Under the pieces are notes generated by a model that was given only the letters and a program-made list of their open reading frames with translations, made no database searches and was not told the DNA's origin. The position numbers and the translations under genes were made by a program. 5,915 nucleotides of DNA, from assembly GCA_020722645.1 (NCBI GenBank), contig DYKL01000228.1, forward strand, positions 1 to 5,915. Direction: 5' to 3'. The DNA comes from Acetofilamentum sp. (GTDB taxonomy: Bacteria > Bacteroidota > Bacteroidia > Bacteroidales > JAFGUD01). This document shows, in pieces, positions 1 to 5,811 of the stretch (position 1 is the stretch's first letter; each line of letters opens with the position of its first letter).

Positions 1-468
1 GTTGTAAATGCTTCTGCAGAACCTCTTGCCGGAGCTGTTGATTTTACAAAATTTGCTAAAGAAAATAATATTACCGTTTTTTATATTTCTAACAGACATA
101 CCGACGAATTAGAACCTACTTTGCAAAATTTGAAACAAAAAGATTTCGCTTTTGCCGAAGAAGAATATTTGTTGCTTAAACAAGAAACATCAGACAAATC
201 GTCAAGACGTGATTATGTAGCTGAAAATTACGAAATTATTATGCTTGTGGGTGATAATCTCAGAGATTTTGATGAAATATATGGCAAAAGAGGCAATGAC
301 TATGGATTTAATAATGTTTATGCTAATAGAGAATTATTCGGCTCTCTGTATTTTATCCTGCCTAACCCTATGTACGGAGAATGGGAAAAAGCATATAATA
401 ATGCTGAAGGAGAAACATCACAGGAACAAAAAATAGAAAACATGAAAAAAAGCCTGTCCGGATTTTAA
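1..468 (+). CDS. 5'-nucleotidase / acid phosphatase, lipoprotein e(P4) family (5'-truncated by window edge)
   Basis: This is the C-terminal 155 residues of a HAD-superfamily class C acid phosphatase. The frame is open from base 1 and ends at TAA 466-468, so the start and any lipoprotein signal peptide lie outside the window. Visible motifs, numbered in the fragment, are AGAVDF (10-15), the HAD motif II-like FYISNR (27-32, Ser30), a DKSSRR stretch with the probable motif III lysine (Lys66), and the motif IV acidic pair in GDNLRDF (84-90, Asp85 and Asp89). ILPNPMYGEWE follows near the C-terminus. The order and spacing match the Haemophilus e(P4) protein as I recall it. Such enzymes are usually outer-membrane or periplasmic lipoproteins that dephosphorylate nucleotides such as NMN and 5'-nucleotides. 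The nucleophile motif (DxD) is not in view, so catalytic competence cannot be judged. Exact substrate is inferred from the family only. Confidence 0.9.
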   Translation, partial: VVNASAEPLAGAVDFTKFAKENNITVFYISNRHTDELEPTLQNLKQKDFAFAEEEYLLLKQETSDKSSRRDYVAENYEIIMLVGDNLRDFDEIYGKRGNDYGFNNVYANRELFGSLYFILPNPMYGEWEKAYNNAEGETSQEQKIENMKKSLSGF

Positions 469-479
469 CCTGTTTCATT

Positions 480-515
480 CCTGCGGTTGGAATCGTCTCT
501 TACTTCAACCCCAGG
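480..515. terminator. Hairpin in the convergent gap, possible two-way terminator
   Basis: Bases 480-483 (CCTG) pair with 512-515 (CAGG). After one C/C mismatch (484, 511), bases 485-491 (GGTTGGA) pair with 504-510 (TTCAACC), with one G-T wobble and a 12-base loop. The stem therefore has about 11 pairs and lies between the ends of two convergent genes. No clean T-run follows on either strand; only TATATTTTA follows on the plus strand. It may be a weak or factor-assisted terminator or just a mRNA-end structure. Confidence 0.4.
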
Positions 516-527
516 TATTGGTATATT

Positions 528-1034
528 TTACTGAGTATTTTTAAATTTCGGCAATTCAAGTATTTCCAAATCTTTCATATTTTTACCTTCAATTACTAAT
601 CTTACAGCTGTTCTGACTTTATGAAATCCGCTTATACCAAAAGCTCCCGCGTTAATATGCAATAAATTCAACTTTTTATCAAACATTACTTTTAAAATGT
701 GAGAATGACCTGAAATAAACAAATCCGGCGGATTATTGTAAATTTCAGGTTTTACCATTCTGTCATAATTGCCGGGATAACCTCCTATATGCGTCATCCA
801 GACGTTTATTTCTTCAACCTTAAATTTTTCGTGCATCTGGAACAATGAACGTATATCTTGTCCATCAATGTTACCCCATACGGCTCTTAAAGGTTTGAAC
901 TTTTGTAGTTTTTCAGCTATTTCAATACTTCCGATGTCTCCGGCGTGCCATATTTCGTCAACATTAGCGAAAAAATTGAAAATTTCGTCAGTCAAATAAG
1001 AATGTGTATCAGACAATATCCCGATTTTTTTCAT
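528..1034 (-). CDS. YfcE/MJ0936-type metallophosphoesterase
   Basis: The 168-residue protein is a small calcineurin-like phosphoesterase of the YfcE/MJ0936/Vps29-like group and has the usual length for it. All metal-site motifs are present in order: SDTH (Asp9, His11), HAGDIG (Asp33), GNID (Asn55), MTHIGG (His82) and GHSH (His110, His112), followed by the typical LLHINAGAFG stretch (124-133). These residues bind two metals, usually Mn, and the known enzymes hydrolyse phosphodiesters. The physiological substrate is generally unknown, so none is assigned. It is cytoplasmic, with no signal peptide. The start ATG (1032-1034) lies 12 bp after the guaB stop and there is no room for a separate promoter, so it is probably co-transcribed with guaB. 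The pairing suggests a nucleotide-related job but does not prove one. Confidence 0.93.
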   Translation of the reverse strand: MKKIGILSDTHSYLTDEIFNFFANVDEIWHAGDIGSIEIAEKLQKFKPLRAVWGNIDGQDIRSLFQMHEKFKVEEINVWMTHIGGYPGNYDRMVKPEIYNNPPDLFISGHSHILKVMFDKKLNLLHINAGAFGISGFHKVRTAVRLVIEGKNMKDLEILELPKFKNTQ

Positions 1035-1046
1035 AATTATTTCTGA

Positions 1047-2519
1047 TTATCTTGAATAATTGGGAGCTTCTCGCGTAATTGTAACATCGTGCGGATGACT
1101 TTCGACCATTCCTGCATTTGAAATTTTTACAAATTTGGCTTTTTTCAAATCTTTAAGACTGTTAGCTCCGCAATATCCCATGCCTGATTTTAAACCTCCT
1201 ACAAGCTGGTAAAAAACTTCGCCCAAATTACCTTTATACGGAACTCTTGAAACAATGCCTTCGGGAACAAGTTTTGAAATTTCTTCTTCCATATCCTGAA
1301 AATATCTGTCTTTTGAACCATCTTGCATAGCCTCAACAGAACCCATTCCTCTGTATGTTTTATATTTTCTGCCTTGATAAATAATTGTTTCTCCCGGAGA
1401 TTCTTCAACACCTGCAAATAGAGAGCCTGCCATTATTGTAGAAGCACCTGCGGCAAGTGCTTTAACAATGTCCCCTGAGTATCTTATCCCACCGTCTGCA
1501 ATAACAGGAATGTCCAATCCCTGTAGAGCTTCTGCTACATTGTAAATAGCTGTAATTTGAGGAACACCCACACCGGCAATCACTCTTGTTGTGCAAATTG
1601 AACCCGGACCAATTCCGACTTTTACAGCATCAGCACCTGCTTCGGCAAGCATTATAGCTGCCTGACTTGTAGCGATATTTCCAACAATGATGTCTATTTG
1701 ATTTCCGAAATCTTTTTTTAATTGTCGTAAAGTTTTGATAACTCCAAGACTGTGACCGTGTGCAGTATCTAAAACTATTGCGTCAACACCGGCTTCGACA
1801 AGTGCTTTTGCTCTTTTTGGGGTGTCAGCACCTATTCCAACGGCAGCAGATACGAGTAATTGTCCTTTTTTGTCTTTACTTGCATACGGACGGTCTTTTG
1901 CTTTTGTAATGTCTTTGTATGTTATTAAACCGACTAATTTGCCGCTTTTGTCAATTACAGGTAATTTTTCGATTTTATGTTTCTGTAAAATGTCGGCAGC
2001 TGCTTCTAAGTCAATGTTTACATCGGTTGTTATAAGATTTTCAATAGTCATTACCTGACTGATTTTCTGGCTCAGGTTTTTTTCGAACCTTAAATCGCGG
2101 TTTGTTACAATTCCGATAAGTTTTTGTTGGTTATCAGTAACAGGAATGCCGCCAATTCTGTACCTGTTCATAATTTGCAATGCATCACCGACACTTTTAT
2201 CTTTGTTTATTGTAATTGGGTCAATTATCATTCCGTTTTCCGCCCGTTTTACTTTTCTGATTTCCTGTGCCTGTCTCTCGATACTCATATTTTTGTGGAT
2301 TACTCCGATACCTCCTTCACGGGCAATTGCTATTGCCATTGCACTCTCGGTTACAGTATCCATCGCTGCCGAAATAATTGGCATATTTAGCGAAATATTT
2401 CTGCTGAATTTTGTGCTCACATCAACACTTCTGGGTAATACTTCCGAATATGCCGGAATAAGTAATACGTCATCAAAGGTTAATGCTTCTTCGGTTATTC
2501 TTTCTGTTAAAAATGACAT
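1047..2519 (-). CDS. guaB: Inosine-5'-monophosphate dehydrogenase
   Basis: The 490-residue IMP dehydrogenase oxidises IMP to XMP with NAD+, the committed step of guanine nucleotide synthesis in the cytoplasm. The N-terminus LTFDDVLLIPAYSEVLPRSVD (13-33) is diagnostic. A (beta/alpha)8 barrel is interrupted by two CBS domains (about 97-150 and 157-208), which in this family bind adenine or guanine nucleotides and modulate activity. DTAHGH (251-256, Asp251) contacts the cofactor. GIGPGSICTTR (303-312 region) is the potassium loop, with catalytic Cys309. ADGGIRYSGD (341-350) binds the IMP phosphate, and DRYFQD carries the catalytic Arg405-Tyr406 flap pair. The reading frame stays open upstream to 2642. 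I chose the ATG at 2517-2519 because MSFLTERI directly precedes the conserved core, the extra 41 residues are low-complexity, and a good promoter lies at 2553-2560, inside the longer frame. It is likely first in an operon with the downstream phosphoesterase. Confidence 0.98.
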   Translation of the reverse strand: MSFLTERITEEALTFDDVLLIPAYSEVLPRSVDVSTKFSRNISLNMPIISAAMDTVTESAMAIAIAREGGIGVIHKNMSIERQAQEIRKVKRAENGMIIDPITINKDKSVGDALQIMNRYRIGGIPVTDNQQKLIGIVTNRDLRFEKNLSQKISQVMTIENLITTDVNIDLEAAADILQKHKIEKLPVIDKSGKLVGLITYKDITKAKDRPYASKDKKGQLLVSAAVGIGADTPKRAKALVEAGVDAIVLDTAHGHSLGVIKTLRQLKKDFGNQIDIIVGNIATSQAAIMLAEAGADAVKVGIGPGSICTTRVIAGVGVPQITAIYNVAEALQGLDIPVIADGGIRYSGDIVKALAAGASTIMAGSLFAGVEESPGETIIYQGRKYKTYRGMGSVEAMQDGSKDRYFQDMEEEISKLVPEGIVSRVPYKGNLGEVFYQLVGGLKSGMGYCGANSLKDLKKAKFVKISNAGMVESHPHDVTITREAPNYSR

Positions 2520-2539
2520 TTTATTATTTTTTACAGTGT

Positions 2540-2547
2540 TATTTTTG
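2540..2547 (+). promoter_or_regulatory. Possible -7 box for the divergent GNAT-like gene
   Basis: TATTTTTG matches TAnnTTTG on the plus strand, about 106 bases upstream of the ATG at 2653. There is no recognisable TTTG at the -33 distance, which would fall over the guaB start codon. If used, it would overlap the guaB leader and place two opposing promoters within about 20 bp. In so T-rich a spacer a chance match is quite possible. Confidence 0.25.
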
Positions 2548-2552
2548 GTTTG

Positions 2553-2560
2553 CAAATATA
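2553..2560 (-). promoter_or_regulatory. Bacteroidota-type -7 box for guaB
   Basis: On the minus strand this reads TATATTTG, an exact match to TAnnTTTG, and it continues with CA. The expected -33 TTTG is only approximate: TTTA at 2582-2585 with a 21-base gap. A transcript starting about 5-8 bases downstream would have a leader of roughly 25-30 bases before the ATG at 2519. There is no Shine-Dalgarno sequence; the leader is A-rich, as is common in this phylum. Confidence 0.6.
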
Positions 2561-2652
2561 TTTTAAAAAATTCATTGAAACTAAAATTATATTTAGTGAA
2601 AAAAATTTTTTTGATTGAATTATATTTTATTTTTACGCCCAAAATTTTTTTT

Positions 2653-3777
2653 ATGACGATTAAAATTAAAGAAGTTAAAACAAAATCGGATTTGCGTAAG
2701 TTTATTTATTTACCCGCAAAAATTCACCAAAACCATAAAAACTGGGTGCCTCCGATATATTCAGATGATTTTGTTTTTTTTAACAGCAAAAAGAACAAAT
2801 CTTTTTCTTATTGTGATACTATTTTATTACTTGCATACAAAAATGATAAATTAGTAGGTAGAATAATGGGAATTATTCATAAAAAATATAATGAATTGCA
2901 CAACGAATCAAACGCAAGATTTTCATTTATAGAAACTTACGATGATTTTGAGGTTTTTGAAGCTCTAATAAATTATATTGAAAATTGGGCAAAAAATAAT
3001 TATTGCAACAAAATAGTCGGACCCTTAGGTTTTTCAGACAAAGACCCACAAGGCTTTATGATTGAGGGGTTTAACGAGCCGATTGTCATTTCTTCCAATG
3101 CAAATTTTGAATTTGTTAATTCTTTTATAGATAGATTGAATTATGTGAAAGAAGTCGATTTTGTCGTTTACAAAATTCCGGTACCGGCTGAAATTCCGGC
3201 TTTTTATGAAGCAATTTTCAAAAGAGCAGTAAACGGGAAAAAAATTAACATCATAGAATTTCAGAGCCGCAGGCAATTAAAACCATATATAAAACCAATT
3301 TTAACCTTATTAAACGAAACATTTAAAGAAATTTACGGTTTTATTCCTTTTGAGGAACACGAAATGAATGACTATGCAAATCGTTATATTTATTTATTAG
3401 ACCCTCAGTTTGTAAAGGTTATTACTGATTACGATAACAATCCACTTGCTTTCATAATTGGAATGCCCGATATAAGCGAAGGTGTAATTAAAGCAAAAGG
3501 AAAACTGCTACCTTTCGGTTTTTTCAAAATTGTTGCTAATCAAAAAAAGACAAAACAACTTACTTTGTTGCTTGGCGGTATAAAAGAAACATTCAGGGGA
3601 CAGGGGTTTGATGTTATTCTGGGTAAACTGACTCTCGAATCTGCTATTAAAAGAGGTTTTGAATTTATCGACAGTCATCTTGAACTCGAAAATAATACAA
3701 AAGTCAGAAGCGAAATGGAAAGAATGGGTGGGAAAGTTTATAAAAAATACAGAATTTATCAAAAAAAATTGCTCTGA
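2653..3777 (+). CDS. YghO-like GNAT-fold protein, function unknown
   Basis: The 374-residue protein resembles the YghO-like GNAT-related family, judging from its signature order rather than a search. The N-terminal part has FIYLPAKIHQNHKNWVPP (17-34), the family's 'WVPP' block, and NDKLVGRIMGI (64-74), which looks like a GNAT beta-strand pair. GPLGFSDKDPQGFMIEGF (123-140) is the family's central block. The C-terminal part has the acetyl-CoA loop-like FRGQGFD (314-320), where the last glycine of the usual RxxGxG pattern is Asp, then a terminal block with ELENN (344-348) and YKKYRIYQKKL (363-373). No signal peptide or membrane segment is seen, so it should be cytoplasmic. The start is the ATG at 2653; the frame is open back to 2146, but that part is antisense to guaB. 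The substrate is unknown and acetyltransferase activity is only an inference from the fold. Confidence 0.85.
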   Translation: MTIKIKEVKTKSDLRKFIYLPAKIHQNHKNWVPPIYSDDFVFFNSKKNKSFSYCDTILLLAYKNDKLVGRIMGIIHKKYNELHNESNARFSFIETYDDFEVFEALINYIENWAKNNYCNKIVGPLGFSDKDPQGFMIEGFNEPIVISSNANFEFVNSFIDRLNYVKEVDFVVYKIPVPAEIPAFYEAIFKRAVNGKKINIIEFQSRRQLKPYIKPILTLLNETFKEIYGFIPFEEHEMNDYANRYIYLLDPQFVKVITDYDNNPLAFIIGMPDISEGVIKAKGKLLPFGFFKIVANQKKTKQLTLLLGGIKETFRGQGFDVILGKLTLESAIKRGFEFIDSHLELENNTKVRSEMERMGGKVYKKYRIYQKKLL

Positions 3778-3789
3778 TTTGGAGCAATT
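3767..3789. terminator. Bidirectional intrinsic terminator with the stop codon in its loop
   Basis: AATTGCTC (3767-3774) and GAGCAATT (3782-3789) form a perfect 8-bp stem with a 7-base loop. On the plus strand it is followed by AAA and T6 (3793-3798). On the minus strand the A8 run at 3761-3768 becomes a T-tract overlapping the stem end. It can therefore end both the GNAT-like gene and the cupin gene, which converge here with a gap of 24 bp. The TGA stop of the plus-strand gene (3775-3777) lies in the loop. Confidence 0.8.
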
Positions 3790-3801
3790 AAATTTTTTGT
3801 G

Positions 3802-4068
3802 TTACAAAAAAATATAATGTTTTTTAACTTTTTTCAAAACTTTCCATTTGCAGGACAAACCTTTTTGAAAAGTAACGTAATCACCCTTGCCGAATTTGTA
3901 TTCACCTTTTGAAGTTTCTACAATCACTTCTCCTTCAAGGAAATAACAATGCTCTTCACTATCATAAAACCAGTCAAAAACTGATTCTTCTTTTTCCCAA
4001 ACAGACCATGAAAAAACATCTTTTTCTTTTAATTGTTCAACATTTAATTTTTGAATTGTAACTTCCAT
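3802..4068 (-). CDS. Small cupin-fold protein, DUF861/Cupin_3 type (TM1112-like)
   Basis: The 88-residue protein is a single-domain cupin of the DUF861 (Cupin_3) group, the same group as the ureidoglycine aminohydrolase and EutQ cupin domains. From memory it closely resembles Thermotoga maritima TM1112 along its whole length: VWEKEESVFDWFYD (23-36), HCYFLEGEVIVET (40-52), GKGDYVTFQKGLSCKWKV (60-77) and a terminal KKHYIFL. Cupin motif 1 keeps His40 and Glu45, but the first His of HxH is Glu38. In motif 2 the usual proline is Gln68 and the usual metal-binding histidine is Cys73, so a classical metal site is doubtful. No catalytic partner domain or pathway gene is adjacent, so the function is unknown. 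It is cytoplasmic and appears to be transcribed alone, ending at the shared terminator to its left. No clear TAnnTTTG promoter was found upstream. Confidence 0.87.
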   Translation of the reverse strand: MEVTIQKLNVEQLKEKDVFSWSVWEKEESVFDWFYDSEEHCYFLEGEVIVETSKGEYKFGKGDYVTFQKGLSCKWKVLKKVKKHYIFL

Positions 4069-4116
4069 ATTACATAATTTATAAAGTTATCATTATTAAA
4101 TTGTAAAGTCAGTAAT

Positions 4117-4229
4117 TTGGTATTGTATTAAACCTGTTGATTTGCTGGTGGGGGCACCGGCAAAAGCGTGTATTACCGACGTTTAAGGTGTCCACACCTT
4201 AAATTTCAACGGTTTTAAACCAAGACCAA
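4117..4229. repeat. Element A: inverted pair of arm-plus-hairpin units (REP/BIME- or MITE-like)
   Basis: The left arm (4117-4140) and the reverse complement of the right arm (4206-4229) align as TTGGTaTTG..TTAAAcc.GTTGA against TTGGTcTTG..TTAAAACC.GTTGA, with most positions identical and two one-base gaps. Each arm leads inward to a hairpin with a GGTG/CACC core. The left hairpin is 4144-4150 with 4155-4161 (GCTGGTG/CACCGGC, one wobble). The right one is the perfect palindrome TTTAAGGTGT/ACACCTTAAA at 4182-4203. The whole therefore consists of two inverted diverged copies of one unit. No coding capacity is present, so any mobility would need a transposase elsewhere. It could instead be a structured RNA or a protein-binding dyad. 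Confidence 0.65.
4182..4203. repeat. Perfect 22-bp palindrome
   Basis: TTTAAGGTGT (4182-4191), CC, ACACCTTAAA (4194-4203) is a perfect 10-bp inverted repeat around two bases. An ACCG/CGGT pair (4175-4178 with 4210-4213) could close it across an internal loop. No T-run follows on either strand, so it is unlikely to be an intrinsic terminator. It forms the right hairpin of element A. Confidence 0.8.
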
Positions 4230-4302
4230 TAATTTTTCTAATCTCACACCAATATTAATATCATACCTTCCAGTCTCAAAAGTTTTAAGCAACATCTATT
4301 AT

Positions 4303-4358
4303 TATCATAACTCATAACTCATAATTCATACCTCATATTTCAAACATTTTACCTCATA
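4303..4358. repeat. Degenerate heptamer tandem repeat (TCATAAC type)
   Basis: On the minus strand the units run in phase from 4358 down to 4303 as TATGAGG, TAAAATG, TTTGAAA, TATGAGG, TATGAAT, TATGAGT, TATGAGT, TATGATA. The best-kept core is 4305-4339 on the plus strand: TCATAAC twice, then TCATAAT, TCATACC, TCATATT. It lies just downstream of the ffh stop. Similar short AT-rich heptamers are common between genes of Bacteroidota and cyanobacteria; no function is shown here. Confidence 0.75.
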
Positions 4359-4370
4359 CTTCTCTCATTA

Positions 4371-5687
4371 TCATCTTTTCTTTTTCATTTTTTTCTTACC
4401 CATCGTAGTCATAGTTTTCATCATTTTTTTCATTTGTCCGAACTGTTTAATAAGCGAATTTACTTCCTGCACTGTTGTACCGCTACCGTCAGCAATTCTT
4501 GCCCGGCGGCTACCGTTTAAAATTTCAGGATCTTTTCTTTCCTGAGGAGTCATTGAATAAATTATTGCTTCAATATTTTTGAAAGCATCATCGTCAATGT
4601 CAATATCTTTAATAGCTTTGCCAATACCGGGAATCATACCTACCAAATCTTTAAGATTTCCCATTTTTTTGATTTGTTTGATTTGACCTAAAAAATCTTC
4701 AAAATCGAATTGTTGTTTGGCGATTTTTTGCTGAAGTTTTTTTGCCTGTTCGGCATCATACTGTTCTTGTGCCTTTTCAACAAGCGACCTGATGTCGCCC
4801 ATTCCCAGAATTCTGTCTGCAAGCCTGTCGGGATAAAAGATATCAATAGCATCAAGTTTTTCGCCGGAGCTGACGAATTTTATAGGTTTGTCAACAACGT
4901 ATTTTATTGATAAAGCCGCACCACCTCTTGTATCTCCGTCTAACTTTGTAAGAACAACTCCGTCAAAATCAAGGACATTATTAAATTCTTTTGCAGTGTT
5001 CACCGCATCTTGACCGGTCATTGAATCAACAACAAAAAGAATTTCGTTTGGTTTAACAGCTTTTTTGATGTTTGAAATTTCGTTCATCATTTCCTGATCT
5101 ATGGAAAGACGACCTGCAGTATCTATTATTACAACATTGTGATGATTATCTTTTGCGAACTGAATTCCATTTTCGGCAATCTGAACGGGATTTTTGTTTC
5201 CTTCTTCTGTATAAACCGGCACATTGATTTGTCCGGCTAAAACTTTGAGCTGTTCAATTGCTGCGGGTCTGTAAACGTCACCTGCAACTAAGAGCGGATT
5301 TTTTGATCGTTTTGTTTTTAAATATTTTGCTAATTTACCTGAAAATGTAGTTTTTCCGGAACCTTGTAAACCGGATATCAATATTATAGCAGGTTTCCCG
5401 TCTAAATTAATGTCTTCTGAAGTGCCTCCCATCAAAGCAATTAATTCATCGTGAACTATTTTGACCATCAACTGATTTGGCTCTATTGATGTCAAAACTT
5501 TTTGCCCCATTGCCTTTTCTTTTACTTTGTCTGTAAACTCTTTGGCAATTTTGTAATTAACATCAGCGTCAACTAATGCTCTTCGGATTTCTTTTAAACT
5601 TTCTGCTACGTTAATTTCTGTAATTCTGTGTTGTCCTTTTAAAATCTTAAAAGACCTTTCTAAACGTTCCGATAAATTTTCAAACAT
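4371..5687 (-). CDS. ffh: Signal recognition particle protein Ffh (SRP54 GTPase)
   Basis: The 438-residue Ffh binds 4.5S RNA to form the bacterial SRP, recognises hydrophobic signal sequences on ribosomes, and delivers them with the receptor FtsY to the membrane translocase. The N domain (about 1-90) includes EIRRALVDADVNYKIAKEF. The G domain has the P-loop GLQGSGKTT (106-114), DVYRPAA (137-143), DTAGR (189-193), TKLDGDTRGG (247-256) and SSGEKLD (273-279). The methionine-rich M domain starts near 327 (FDFEDFLGQIKQIKKMG), has the MIPG turn (351-354) and the RNA-binding SRRARIADGSGT (393-404), and ends in a lysine-rich tail after several MK repeats. The protein is complete and slightly shorter than the E. 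coli one (about 453). The ATG at 5685-5687 gives the canonical MFENLSERLE start; no Shine-Dalgarno is seen. It appears monocistronic, isolated by repeat-bearing spacers on both sides. Confidence 0.98.
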   Translation of the reverse strand: MFENLSERLERSFKILKGQHRITEINVAESLKEIRRALVDADVNYKIAKEFTDKVKEKAMGQKVLTSIEPNQLMVKIVHDELIALMGGTSEDINLDGKPAIILISGLQGSGKTTFSGKLAKYLKTKRSKNPLLVAGDVYRPAAIEQLKVLAGQINVPVYTEEGNKNPVQIAENGIQFAKDNHHNVVIIDTAGRLSIDQEMMNEISNIKKAVKPNEILFVVDSMTGQDAVNTAKEFNNVLDFDGVVLTKLDGDTRGGAALSIKYVVDKPIKFVSSGEKLDAIDIFYPDRLADRILGMGDIRSLVEKAQEQYDAEQAKKLQQKIAKQQFDFEDFLGQIKQIKKMGNLKDLVGMIPGIGKAIKDIDIDDDAFKNIEAIIYSMTPQERKDPEILNGSRRARIADGSGTTVQEVNSLIKQFGQMKKMMKTMTTMGKKKMKKKR

Positions 5688-5726
5688 AATTTAAAGTATT
5701 GATATTCGTATTTAAAATTTGACTTG

Positions 5727-5734
5727 CAAAAATA
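5727..5734 (-). promoter_or_regulatory. Bacteroidota-type -7 box for ffh
   Basis: On the minus strand this reads TATTTTTG, matching TAnnTTTG, and continues CA, as at guaB. It would give a leader of about 30-35 bases to the ATG at 5687. The -33 position (near 5754-5757) reads TCAG and is a poor match to TTTG, so the call rests on the -7 box and on distance. Confidence 0.5.
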
Positions 5735-5788
5735 TAAAAAACAGATTAAAAAACTGAATTTTTTTCTTTATTTTATTAAGGATAAAAA

Positions 5789-5809
5789 TTCGTAATTCAT
5801 AATTCAATG
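5789..5809. repeat. Short heptamer tandem repeat (TTCATAA type)
   Basis: TTCGTAA (5789-5795), TTCATAA (5796-5802) and the diverged TTCAATG (5803-5809) follow each other with a 7-bp period and resemble the TCATAAT units on the other side of ffh. The tract is only about two and a half units, so the call depends on that resemblance. Confidence 0.45.
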
Positions 5810-5811
5810 TT

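Larger units (their letters stand above)
4069..4370. other. 302-bp non-coding spacer rich in repeats
   Basis: No plausible gene lies between the cupin start and the ffh stop. From left to right it holds an AT-rich leader for the cupin gene (4069-4116), a paired-hairpin inverted element (4117-4229), an AT-rich stretch containing the short palindrome ATATTAATAT (4252-4261), and a 7-bp-period repeat tract (4303-4358). I see no intrinsic terminator for ffh here; no hairpin is followed by a T-run on the minus strand. Confidence 0.7.

Noticed and set aside
1822..2058. Open frame on the plus strand inside guaB
   Set aside because: It is a shadow frame opposite the conserved CBS/catalytic-domain coding sequence, with no recognisable product.
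2520..2642. 41-codon N-terminal extension of guaB
   Set aside because: It is low-complexity Lys/Asn/Phe-rich sequence, spans the promoter box at 2553-2560, and the canonical IMPDH start fits the ATG at 2519.
2146..2652. 169-codon N-terminal extension of the GNAT-like gene
   Set aside because: It is antisense to the conserved guaB N-terminus and the family block begins just after the ATG at 2653.
3034..3276. Minus-strand open frames inside the GNAT-like gene (also 3508-3762)
   Set aside because: They lie opposite a convincing family protein and show no domain or promoter.
4144..4203. Intrinsic terminator for ffh formed by the element A hairpins
   Set aside because: Neither hairpin is followed by a T-run on the minus strand and they lie about 170 bp or more past the stop codon.
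4117..4229. Riboswitch or small structured RNA for the cupin gene or ffh
   Set aside because: The symmetric inverted-copy organisation fits a repeat element better, and I could match it to no riboswitch class; it remains formally possible.
4303..4358. CRISPR-like or minisatellite array
   Set aside because: Units are 7 bp with no spacers and no cas genes nearby; it is a simple degenerate tandem repeat.
4710..4910. Plus-strand open frame inside ffh
   Set aside because: It is a shadow of the ffh G/M-domain coding sequence; its hydrophobic look arises from the complement of Lys/Gln-rich codons.
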